Positions 22,067 to 27,750 of a stretch of DNA of 27,750 nucleotides are shown one piece after another. The stretch spans positions 1 through 27,750 of IMG/VR virus record IMGVR_UViG_3300046010_001424. One strand, 5' to 3'. The stretch is from a virus. Both the position numbers and the translations under genes were made by a program. Every line of letters starts with the position of its first letter. Position 1 is the stretch's first letter. Under the pieces are notes generated by a model that saw only the letters and a list, made by a program, of their open reading frames with translations, ran no database searches and had not been told where the DNA came from.

Positions 22067-22626
22067 ATGAGTTGGCTCTTTTCGCGGGCGCTGGTGGTGG
22101 AATACTTGGGGGAAAACTTCTCGGATGGCGAACAGTGTGCGCCGTTGAGTGGGAAGCCTATCCCGCAAGCGTATTGTGCGCCAGACAAAATGACGGCTTT
22201 CTCCCGCCTTTCCCGATATGGGATGACGTATGCTCCTTTGACGGAAAGCCGTGGAGAGGAATTGTTGACGTTGTATCGGGAGGCTTTCCATGTACCGACA
22301 TTTCCGCAGCAGGAAAAGGAGCAGGAATTGATGGAGAAGCCTCTGGAATGTGGCGAGAAATGGCGAGGATCATTTGTGAAGTACAGCCTCAATTCGTCTT
22401 CGTGGAAAACTCACCAATGCTCACTTCTCGGGGACTTGGACGAGTTCTTGGAGACTTGGCCTCGATGGGGTTTGATGCGCGGTGGGGAGTGTTGGGAGCA
22501 GCAGACGTTGGTGCAGTCCACCAAAGGGATCGTATTTGGATTGTCGCAGAGTTACCCCCCCCCCCTCGAAATGGCCTACACCAACAGCAACAGATTGGAA
22601 AGCGACAGGCAAATTGGAAACATTAA
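22063..22626 (+). CDS. C5 cytosine DNA methyltransferase, N-terminal two-thirds; frame broken at an 11-C tract
   Basis: Starts MNELALFAGAGGGILGGKLLGW: motif I. Further motifs: GGFPCTD (catalytic Cys77, motif IV), VFVENSP (Glu115, motif VI) and HQRDRIWIVAE (Gln154-Arg157, motif VIII). These give the AdoMet-binding and catalytic core that transfers methyl to cytosine C5. After LPPPP the literal frame ends in a 20-residue non-homologous tail at 22626. The target-recognition region and motif X are therefore missing, so the 187-aa product should be inactive. The break coincides with C11 at 22555-22565. The start overlaps the regulator stop by 4 bases. See the downstream entry for the alternative endings. 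Confidence 0.85.
   Translation: MNELALFAGAGGGILGGKLLGWRTVCAVEWEAYPASVLCARQNDGFLPPFPIWDDVCSFDGKPWRGIVDVVSGGFPCTDISAAGKGAGIDGEASGMWREMARIICEVQPQFVFVENSPMLTSRGLGRVLGDLASMGFDARWGVLGAADVGAVHQRDRIWIVAELPPPPRNGLHQQQQIGKRQANWKH
22555..22565 (+). repeat. 11-cytosine homopolymer at the methyltransferase frame break
   Basis: Eleven consecutive C. With 9 or 12 C the core reads into the 22563-22838 ending. With 10 C it reads into the other frame, ending at 22831. With 11 C, as given, it stops at 22626. Long C-runs are classic slippage sites, and also classic places for sequencing or assembly error. Confidence 0.8.
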
Positions 22627-22838
22627 AACGGCAAGGAAACAATTTCGAGGCAGGTGGACAAAATCGTCCTCAATATCATTACTCACGCCTTATGAACATG
22701 AAAATGCCTGTAAGTGCGTCAGAGATGCTGATGTTGTGGCCTATCGAGTGGACAGACTTAAAGCCATTGGAAACGGACAAGTTCCAGCAGTGGCAGCAAC
22801 AGCATGGAAATTACTCAGTGAAAGAATTTAATGACTAA
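22563..22838 (+). pseudogene. C-terminal part of the methyltransferase in a shifted frame
   Basis: In the frame reached with 9 or 12 C, codons from 22563 read PSKWPTPTATDWKATGKLETL, then RQGNNFEAGGQNRPQYHYSRLM, and end with MLWPIEWTDLKPLETDKFQQW...; TAA is at 22836-22838. 'WPTPTA.DWK' and 'WPi.WTDLKPLe.DKFqqW' match endings I recall in phage C5 methyltransferases. The third frame (10 C; open 22067-22831) reads MAYTNSNRLESDR and then RLKAIGNGQVPAVAATAW, which is motif X. Without a start of its own this stretch is not a separate gene. It is either a broken gene, an assembly artefact or the alternative 'on' ending. Confidence 0.6.
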
Positions 22839-24921
22839 CCTAACAACAATTTTCCCCAATGGCTTTGCCGTAGCAACAGAGAGCCAAGACTTGATCAACC
22901 CTGAAGAGGGGTTTCGCAGGCACTGTGAGGCTGCGGGTCTTGTGATCAAAGACCAGATCGTGGCAGATGGTGAGATTCACAGGGTGGCTCATGTATCGAG
23001 CAAGAAGGGTGCATTGGATGGTTGGTACATCCTGCACTCCAGTGGCAAAGTGCCTGTGGGCATTGCAGGGTGCTGGAAAGAGCCAGTGTTTGAGAGTAAG
23101 TGGGTAGCAGATACTGGCAGGCAGATGTCGTTCACTGAGCGCTTTGAGCATGACAAGTGGATAGCAGATGTCAAGGCCAAGAAAGAGGCTGACAGGCTGG
23201 CTTCGCAGGCCGTGGCTGCCGAACGTGCAGAGGATGAGGTTGGGACGTATGCAGATGCGTCTGATGATCATCCATACCTTGTGAGGAAGCACATTCAAGC
23301 GCATGGGATCAAGATTGATCGTGCAGGCAGGCTTGTTGTGCCTGTGATCAACCAAGGTGGGGAAATCCTGAGTTATCAGACCATTGATGCAGATGGCAAC
23401 AAGCGGTTCTTAAAGGGTGGCAAGATCGAGGGTGGGTTTTATGAACTCAGGGGTAACAGAAAGATTGTGTTCATTGGTGAGGGTTTTGCAACCTGCGCCA
23501 GTATCCATGAGGCAACAGACTACACAGTGTTGGTGGCGTTTGATTGTGGGAACTTAGCCAAGGTAGCGAAGAGCGCCAAAGAGATGTTCCCAGGCTCGAA
23601 GATCATCATCGGTGCAGACAATGACCAGTTCACAGAAGGCAACCCTGGTGTGGCGAAAGGCAGGGCTGCGGCGGCTCTGGTGTTTGGGGAGATTGTTTAC
23701 CCATCATTTGGAGAGTCTGACATGGTGGACAACAAACCAACAGACTTCAATGACCTGCACTGCCTGCAAGGTCTGGATGCGGTCAAAGAGCAGATCGAGC
23801 GCGTAGCAGGCCCAATGCGTGACAAACTGGCGTTTGAGTTCACTCGGGCAGATAACTTACAACTTAGCCAGATCAACTGGATTGTGGATGACTACATTGA
23901 AAGTGACTCCCTAGCGCAAGTGTTCGGTGACCCAGGCGGTGGTAAGTCGTTTGTCTCCATCGACATAGCTTGTTGCGTAGCAACAGGAAAGCCTTGGCAT
24001 GGGCATGAGGTCAAGCAAGGCAGTGTGTTCTACATTGCCGGAGAAGGGCATAACGGCCTTGCGAGGCGGTTTAAGGCTTGGCAGTTGGGTAATGGGCAAA
24101 CCTTGGATGGAGCGCCGTTATACAAAAGCCATAGGGCAGCGCAGTTGTACGATGCAACCGAGGCGGCTGTTGTGGCTGAGAGCATCAAGGAGCTGTCAGC
24201 GCAAGCAGGAACTGTCCCTAGCCTGATCATCATTGACACTCTAGCGCGTAACCACGGCGGTGATGAGAACTCCACCCAAGACATGAATGCCTTTATCCAG
24301 CATCTGGATGTCTATCTGCGCCAACCTTGGAAATGCTGTGTCTTGGTGGTTCACCATTCAGGCGTGGCAGACAAGGATCGGTCTAGAGGAAGCACCGCCC
24401 TGAAGGGTGCGCTTGATGCTGAATATCGTTGCCAATTGGATTCGGGAACTAAAACCATAGCCTTTGAGTCCAAAAAGATGAAGGATGCAGAGATGCCTGC
24501 ACCCAAGAACTTTCAGATCACTCAGGTTGACCTGCCCATCCAAGACAAAAACGGCGCGCCAGTTCGGGGTGCATACCTCACGGCGGTGGACATCAGCGGC
24601 CTGACTAACTCAATCCAGAAGAAAACCTATCTCGCAGGCAACCAAAGGAAAACCCTAGACTGCTTGGTTTCAATCCAAATGAACCATGAAAAGAATGGCA
24701 TTGTGGACTTGGTGACCTACGATGAGTGGCGCGAATCTGCCAAAGAACATGGCATCAAGTCCAACAGGTTTAGGGAAGTTGTGGACAGTTTGGTCAAAAA
24801 ATTACTGGTTCTTGAGGACTCCAAAGGCTATAGAATTAAGCCAAATGATGGGAAGATGATTGAACCGAAACTTACCGAATCGGTAACCGAATCGGCTAAT
24901 TCGGTTGAACCGAAACTATGA
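22831..24921 (+). CDS. Primase-helicase: TOPRIM domain fused to RepA-like hexameric helicase (696 aa)
   Basis: N-terminal unit about 1-200 (no CHC2 zinc finger visible; HSSGKVPVGIAGCWK and a helical linker). TOPRIM about 210-330: VFIGEGFAT (Glu217), GADND (Asp263/Asp265), FNDLH. RepA/AAA_25 helicase about 350-560: GDPGGGKSF (Walker A, Lys372), SLIIIDTLARN (Walker B), HHSG and RGSTALKGALDAEY. The C-terminus has HTH-like helices, then a repetitive TESVTES tail caused by DNA repeats. It would make primers and unwind DNA at the phage fork. ATG 22831 overlaps the methyltransferase end. Confidence 0.9.
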   Translation: MTNLTTIFPNGFAVATESQDLINPEEGFRRHCEAAGLVIKDQIVADGEIHRVAHVSSKKGALDGWYILHSSGKVPVGIAGCWKEPVFESKWVADTGRQMSFTERFEHDKWIADVKAKKEADRLASQAVAAERAEDEVGTYADASDDHPYLVRKHIQAHGIKIDRAGRLVVPVINQGGEILSYQTIDADGNKRFLKGGKIEGGFYELRGNRKIVFIGEGFATCASIHEATDYTVLVAFDCGNLAKVAKSAKEMFPGSKIIIGADNDQFTEGNPGVAKGRAAAALVFGEIVYPSFGESDMVDNKPTDFNDLHCLQGLDAVKEQIERVAGPMRDKLAFEFTRADNLQLSQINWIVDDYIESDSLAQVFGDPGGGKSFVSIDIACCVATGKPWHGHEVKQGSVFYIAGEGHNGLARRFKAWQLGNGQTLDGAPLYKSHRAAQLYDATEAAVVAESIKELSAQAGTVPSLIIIDTLARNHGGDENSTQDMNAFIQHLDVYLRQPWKCCVLVVHHSGVADKDRSRGSTALKGALDAEYRCQLDSGTKTIAFESKKMKDAEMPAPKNFQITQVDLPIQDKNGAPVRGAYLTAVDISGLTNSIQKKTYLAGNQRKTLDCLVSIQMNHEKNGIVDLVTYDEWRESAKEHGIKSNRFREVVDSLVKKLLVLEDSKGYRIKPNDGKMIEPKLTESVTESANSVEPKL

Positions 24922-25061
24922 ACCGAATTAACCGAAACTTACCGAAACTTACCGAAACTGGAAGCCCAAACAGTCGGTATTTCGAACCGAAACTTACCGA
25001 AAGGGTATACATACCCATTCGGTTTCGGTTCGTAAACTGTTTCGGTTCGGTTCGGTTCGGT
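24863..25061. repeat. ACCGAA/TTCGGT repeat field, possible origin or regulatory iterons
   Basis: Ten ACCGAA copies at 24864, 24874, 24886, 24909, 24922, 24931, 24941, 24951, 24986 and 24996, many 9-13 bases apart. TTCGGT occurs at 24900, 25018, 25024 and 25041, then four overlapping copies (TTCGG period 5) up to 25061. The start encodes the last residues of the primase-helicase; the rest is between genes. Short, helically spaced, inverted iterons beside a replication gene are typical of protein-bound origins. The 67-aa frame through it (24918-25121) is probably a by-product of the repeats. Confidence 0.8.
24983..25032. promoter_or_regulatory. Long imperfect hairpin centred on GGGTATACATACCC
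   Basis: Inside the repeat field the left arm from 24983 (GAACCGAAA, then CCGAA, GGGTAT) pairs with the right arm (ATACCC, TTCGG, TTTCGGTTC) around a 2-base centre. It has one A-A mismatch and a 4-base bulge. It may cruciform in DNA or, if transcribed, stop polymerase, though no U-run follows directly. Confidence 0.65.
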
Positions 25062-25113
25062 TTTTGGGAAATCGGGCAAGGTTGGGAAAGTTGGGAGTTG
25101 GTTGGGAGTTGGC

Positions 25114-25461
25114 ATGATTGAGGTCAGGATGAACATGAAAATTGTCAGTGTGGCGAACATGAGATTGCATTGGGCGGTCAAGGCGAAATTGACGAGGGAT
25201 CAGAGAACGAGGACTCGGATGAGCTTGGCTGCCGTGGCTCAGTCCTCTGGTTTGGAGATGCTTCCGGCGACTGTGGTTTTGACCAGAGTTGCGCCAAGGA
25301 AGTTGGATGGGGATAATTTGCAGTCTGGGTTTAAAGCAGTCAGGGATGGTGTCGCTGATTGGCTTGGCGTGGATGATGGCAATCGTCTGGTGGATTGGCA
25401 GTATGCCCAAAGGTCAGGCAGAGCAGGCGAGTACGCCGTGGAGATTGAGGTGATAAGATGA
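25114..25461 (+). CDS. RusA-like Holliday junction resolvase (115 aa)
   Basis: Start ATG 25114 with GGGAG 5 bases upstream; TTG 25102 is possible but has a poorer context. Core: KLDGDNLQSGFKAVRDGVADWLGVDDGN, with Asp65, Asp67 and Asp87/88 matching the three-Asp active site of RusA ('lDnl.K...D.l...gv..DD'), and a basic N-terminal strand (MNMKIVSVANMRLHW). RusA cuts four-way junctions symmetrically; in phages it resolves recombination intermediates before packaging. Length about 120 aa, as usual. Its stop is followed by an uncertain 30-codon frame and a T8 run. Confidence 0.85.
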   Translation: MIEVRMNMKIVSVANMRLHWAVKAKLTRDQRTRTRMSLAAVAQSSGLEMLPATVVLTRVAPRKLDGDNLQSGFKAVRDGVADWLGVDDGNRLVDWQYAQRSGRAGEYAVEIEVIR

Positions 25462-25539
25462 GCTTGTGCGCGGTTGCCATTGCTGCACATTCGGGGAAAG
25501 CGCCTTTGGGCGTGAGTACCCTTTTTTTTGGGGGTTGTT

Positions 25540-25761
25540 ATGGCTAATGCCAATGGTAGACCGCCTAGCATAAATTCCAGATACTTCTATCGTGAGTTAA
25601 CGATGCCCGACAAAATGGTCTTGGCCTGCGCGGGTGCTGGCAATATTACAGTTGGATTTCGTAATGTCATCGATGCCTATCAAGTTCTCTGGAATGCAGG
25701 ATATCGCCCTGAGATGGATTTAATCGATTTCCTAAGTCAGTACAAGGGTGAGGCGCAATAA
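25540..25761 (+). CDS. Small hypothetical protein (73 aa)
   Basis: Start ATG 25540 is preceded by GGGGG (25530-25534) after a T8 run; TTG 25528 is a weaker alternative. Product: MANANGRPPSINSRYFYRELTMPDKMVLACAGAGNITVGFRNVIDAYQVLWNAGYRPEMDLIDFLSQYKGEAQ. It has a basic 'GRPP' head followed by GNITVGFRNVIDAYQVLWNAGYRP, a helical C-terminal half, and no metal or membrane motif. It lies between RusA and the long non-coding region, so it might belong to the early/replication set. I do not recognise the family. Confidence 0.66.
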   Translation: MANANGRPPSINSRYFYRELTMPDKMVLACAGAGNITVGFRNVIDAYQVLWNAGYRPEMDLIDFLSQYKGEAQ

Positions 25762-25838
25762 CGCCGTATGGATCGTTTTGATGCGTTCTAGGCATGGGTT
25801 GCTTGGTTTGCGTTGATGCTTTGCGAAGAACTTTTTGG

Positions 25839-25859
25839 GTTATAACAAAATGTTATAAC
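25839..25859. repeat. Paired GTTATAAC palindromes
   Basis: Two perfect 8-bp palindromes GTTATAAC (25839-25846 and 25852-25859) separated by AAAAT. Together they make a larger inverted/direct repeat that can fold as an 8-bp stem. It lies about 80 bp before the DnaA-box cluster. It could be a regulator site or part of an easily melted element. Confidence 0.6.
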
Positions 25860-25937
25860 TGGTGGTCAGGTATGCGTGGAATGCACCCACCGCCTCTTTC
25901 CCTTTTTTCTCCCGCCCCGAAATCGATCCGAACCCAG

Positions 25938-26026
25938 TTATCCACAAGGGTCTTGTTCAACTTGTCCACAGTTTGCGGTGGATAACTTGCCGAGTACAAA
26001 CAAAGTATTCAAATATCTGTGGATAT
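25938..26026. other. Cluster of four DnaA-box-like sites, candidate replication origin
   Basis: TTATCCACA (25938-25946, perfect consensus, plus) and TTGTCCACA (25962-25970, plus, 1 mismatch). GGTGGATAA (25977-25985; minus-strand TTATCCACC, 1 mismatch) and TGTGGATAT (26018-26026; minus-strand ATATCCACA, 1 mismatch). Four sites in 89 bp next to an A/T-rich stretch is far above chance. They point to host DnaA binding, either as an origin or for control of the terminase promoter. Confidence 0.68.
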
Positions 26027-26033
26027 CTTTGCG

Positions 26034-26062
26034 TCAACTTAACATAATGGTCATTGTATAAA
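26034..26062 (+). promoter_or_regulatory. Weak candidate promoter for the terminase genes
   Basis: -10 TATAAA (26057-26062) with a poor -35 (TCAACT, 26034-26039) at 17-bp spacing. It is close to the DnaA-like sites and about 150 bp upstream of the small-terminase start. The -35 is only 3/6, so an activator or a phage-specific factor would be needed. Low support. Confidence 0.3.
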
Positions 26063-26209
26063 GCAGAATCGGGAAAACCCTAGTTTTTGGGCGGTTTGCA
26101 TGGGGGGGGAGGGGGTCGGCCTCGCCGTGATAATTGTAGATGCCCCCCACCCACCGAAAAAGCGAAATGGACTACAATTGTCAAAACCCATCTTCCCGAA
26201 AGGAAAAAA

Positions 26210-26602
26210 GTGGAATTCACACCTGCAACTGAAGAGAGAAAGAAAAAGCCTGGTCGTCCCAAGGGTTCGGTCAAGATGACCATTCAGCGCTATGCGAACA
26301 ACCCACCGAAGGTTTTGCCTAAGACGGATCACCAGCGCCTGAAAGAACTCAAGGAGTTAATGATCCGGTCTGGCGGCAAGGATGTAGCGCAGAAGGTAAT
26401 TGACATTGCGCTCAACGATGACCACCCAGGCCAGATGGCAGCGCTCAAGATGTGCATTGACCGAACACTACCGATCTCAATGTTTGAGAAAGACAAGAGT
26501 CAAAGGTCAGCAGTCACGATCAATATCACTGGTTTGGGGCAAGAGCCAACGATCATCGACACCTCTGATGAGCCTCAAGACGTAGAGGCCAAATATGGCT
26601 GA
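26210..26602 (+). CDS. Terminase small subunit-like protein (130 aa), GTG start
   Basis: The frame is open from TTG 26087, but the first ~40 residues are low-complexity translations of G/C runs. GTG 26210 has AAAGGA 5 bases upstream and gives MEFTPATEERKKKPGRPKGSVKMTIQRYANNPPK..., beginning with an AT-hook-like KKPGRPKGS. The rest is helical (LKELKELMIRSGGKDVAQKVIDIALNDDHPGQMAALKMCIDRTLPISMF), ending with an acidic tail. Small terminase subunits bind the packaging start site and stimulate TerL. The match is by layout and by its position, overlapping TerL by 8 bases. ATG 26276 is an alternative start. Confidence 0.75.
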   Translation: MEFTPATEERKKKPGRPKGSVKMTIQRYANNPPKVLPKTDHQRLKELKELMIRSGGKDVAQKVIDIALNDDHPGQMAALKMCIDRTLPISMFEKDKSQRSAVTINITGLGQEPTIIDTSDEPQDVEAKYG

Positions 26603-27750
26603 CCTCAACTTCTCCCTTCTTCCTTGGCAACAACAAGTTTTTGCCGATAAAACAAGGTTCAAGGTAGTAGCTGCCGGAAGACGTTGTGGCAAAAGCCGTA
26701 TGGCGGCAGTTACCCTGCTGATTGAAGGACTCAAGTGTCCACAAGGCTCTGCGGTTCTCTACGTTAGTCCCACTATGGGACAATCAAGACAGATTATTTG
26801 GGACTTACTGCTAGACCTTGGTAGAGAGGTTATTCAGAGCAGTCATGTGAACAACCTAGACATTACCCTGATAAACGGGGCTAGGATATACGTTCGTGGT
26901 GCGGATAGACCTGATACCTTGCGTGGAGTCTCATTGACCTATGCCGTTCTGGACGAGGTTGCTGACATTAAACCCGAGGCTTGGGAACAGGTCATTCGTG
27001 CCAGTTTGTCTGATAAACGAGGGAGAGCCTTGTTCATCGGCACTCCAAAGGGCAGAAATTGGTTCTACGATACCTTCAAGTTGGGTGAGTCAGAAGATGA
27101 TCCTGATTGGAAGTCATGGCACTTCACCACTGCTGATAACCCCTTGATTGACCAAGCAGAGATAGATTCCGCTAAAAAGACCCTAAGTTCCTTCGCTTTT
27201 AAGCAAGAGTTTATGGCTTCGTTTACCAATGCAGGTTCTGACATCTTCAAAGAAGAGTGGATCAAATACGGGGTAAAGCCTGAACATGGAAGCTATTACA
27301 TCGCTGTTGACCTTGCAGGGTTCGAGGAGGTTGCCAAACAAGCAGCCAACTCTAAGAAGCGTCTGGACGAGTCTGCTATCTCAATCGTTAAGGTGACAGA
27401 CGATGGAAAGTGGTTTGTTGAGAAGATTGAACATGGAAGATGGGACATCCGAGAGACTGCCTCTAAGATACTGATTGCCATTCGGGACTACCGCCCTTTG
27501 AGTGTAGGGATAGAGAGGGGGGCGCTAAAGAACGCTGTTTTGCCCTATCTGTCAGACCTGATGCGTAAGAACAACACCTATGCTCACATCATAGATTTGA
27601 CCCATGGGAATAGAAAAAAAGCAGACAGAATCATCTGGGCTTTACAAGGTAGGTTCGAGCATGGCAGAATTGTGTTAAATTCGGAAGAAGATTGGGATGA
27701 GTTTGTAGACCAGTTAATCCTGTTCCCTGCTCAAGGAGTCCATGATGACT
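26595..27750 (+). CDS. Terminase large subunit (TerL), partial at the window edge (385 codons seen)
   Basis: ATG 26595 lies in the last codons of the small subunit. MADLNFSLLPWQQQVFADKTRFKVVAAGRRCGKSRMA: Walker A GRRCGKS (Lys33). Walker B YAVLDE (Asp120, Glu121). Motif III FIGTPKGRNWFYD. The RNase-H-like nuclease region begins with IAVDLAG (Asp239) and VGIERGA (Glu307), and the last visible residues, FPAQGVHDD, hold the third acidic site. This is the ATPase-nuclease motor that cuts concatemers and pumps DNA into the prohead. The frame has no stop before 27750, so only the last part is missing. Nothing looks damaged. Confidence 0.93.
   Translation, partial: MADLNFSLLPWQQQVFADKTRFKVVAAGRRCGKSRMAAVTLLIEGLKCPQGSAVLYVSPTMGQSRQIIWDLLLDLGREVIQSSHVNNLDITLINGARIYVRGADRPDTLRGVSLTYAVLDEVADIKPEAWEQVIRASLSDKRGRALFIGTPKGRNWFYDTFKLGESEDDPDWKSWHFTTADNPLIDQAEIDSAKKTLSSFAFKQEFMASFTNAGSDIFKEEWIKYGVKPEHGSYYIAVDLAGFEEVAKQAANSKKRLDESAISIVKVTDDGKWFVEKIEHGRWDIRETASKILIAIRDYRPLSVGIERGALKNAVLPYLSDLMRKNNTYAHIIDLTHGNRKKADRIIWALQGRFEHGRIVLNSEEDWDEFVDQLILFPAQGVHDD

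Larger units (their letters stand above)
25762..26209. other. Non-coding region of about 450 bp before the terminase genes
   Basis: No frame here looks protein-like; the few short frames lack ribosome sites and sensible composition. It holds a GTTATAAC pair, four DnaA-box-like sites, an A/T-rich zone (about 25995-26065), and a G8-A-G5 run at 26102-26115 with a C6 run at 26143-26148. The AATTGTAG/CTACAATT inverted repeat (26132-26139, 26172-26179) is also here. This is the main control or origin region of the window. Confidence 0.72.

Noticed and set aside
24918-25121. A 67-aa plus-strand frame after the primase-helicase, with an ATGA overlap
   Set aside because: The coupling looks attractive, but nearly the whole product is the translation of ACCGAA/TTCGGT repeats and G/T-rich spacer. 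Kept as a repeat field; translation would need proof.
25500-25535. Intrinsic terminator after RusA (CGCC-TTTG-GGCG stem and T8)
   Set aside because: The T-run begins about 9 bases beyond the stem rather than directly after it, and downstream genes lie on the same strand; support is too weak to list.
25458-25547. A 29-aa frame starting on the RusA stop (ATGA)
   Set aside because: It runs through the T8 and G5 runs and ends inside the next gene. The product has no clear motif. The junction may be chance.
25794-26061. Several 60-aa frames in the non-coding region
   Set aside because: They overlap each other in different frames, lack ribosome sites, cross the DnaA-like sites and have no protein-like composition.
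26087-26209. N-terminal extension of the small terminase from TTG 26087
   Set aside because: The extension translates the G- and C-runs (Gly/Pro/Arg-rich) and lacks a ribosome site; GTG 26210 has a good one.
1-27750. tRNA genes, CRISPR arrays, insertion sequences, integrase or attachment sites
   Set aside because: None recognised by eye: no cloverleaf-like sequence, no spaced identical repeats, no transposase or integrase motifs. The Cas4-like nuclease is a phage recombination enzyme here, not part of a CRISPR locus.

Overview
This window is part of a tailed-phage genome (Caudoviricetes). Head-to-tail adaptor and nozzle-like proteins, tail fibres, three large Ala/Gly-rich internal-virion-type proteins, a complete Gram-negative lysis cassette, a phage recombination/replication module and both terminase subunits are all present. 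No tail tube, sheath or typical tape-measure gene is visible, so a short-tailed (podovirus-like) particle is the best guess. The embedded Rz/Rz1 spanin pair and the lipobox lipoproteins imply a Gram-negative host. I could not determine the host genus; a freshwater or soil proteobacterium is a guess. The portal, capsid and scaffold genes expected after the large terminase lie outside the window.

Layout. (1) 1-15465, plus strand: late genes, with small structural proteins, adaptor, nozzle-like protein, a fibre/adhesin cluster (2905-6935), a tail-assembly-chaperone-like protein, three large internal virion proteins (7242-12792), a run of tiny membrane proteins and a lipoprotein, then i-spanin with embedded o-spanin and a GH19 endolysin. 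Many of these genes overlap by 4 bases (ATGA/GTGA). (2) 15448-21676, minus strand: an early replication/recombination operon read right to left. It starts with an unknown 71-aa protein and microproteins, then a Gp157/DUF7173-like protein, a Sak4-type ATPase, a DUF669 ssDNA-binding-like protein, a Cas4-like nuclease, a DEAH helicase with a zinc finger, and several small Cys-rich proteins. It converges on the endolysin gene with an 18-bp overlap. (3) 21677-21850: a divergent control region with a strong sigma70-like minus-strand promoter, three 15-bp operator-like palindromes on one helical face, and a hairpin at the predicted 5' end of the early mRNA. (4) 21851-27750, plus strand: a YdaS/Cro-like regulator, a C5 DNA methyltransferase interrupted at an 11-C tract, a TOPRIM primase-helicase, a dense ACCGAA/TTCGGT repeat field, a RusA-like resolvase, a small unknown gene, a ~450-bp non-coding region with a cluster of DnaA-box-like sites, and the small and large terminase genes (the latter cut by the window edge).

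The regulator at 21851 probably controls the early operon through the three palindromes. Primase-helicase, Sak4, DUF669 protein, nuclease, helicase and RusA would copy and recombine the genome, the terminases package it, and the lysis cassette releases progeny. The most notable signals are the methyltransferase poly-C tract (its two alternative reading frames both end in methyltransferase-like sequence), the operator/promoter/leader-hairpin control region, and two origin candidates (the ACCGAA repeat field and the DnaA-box cluster). Four microproteins of 30-50 aa with overlapping starts are added here.
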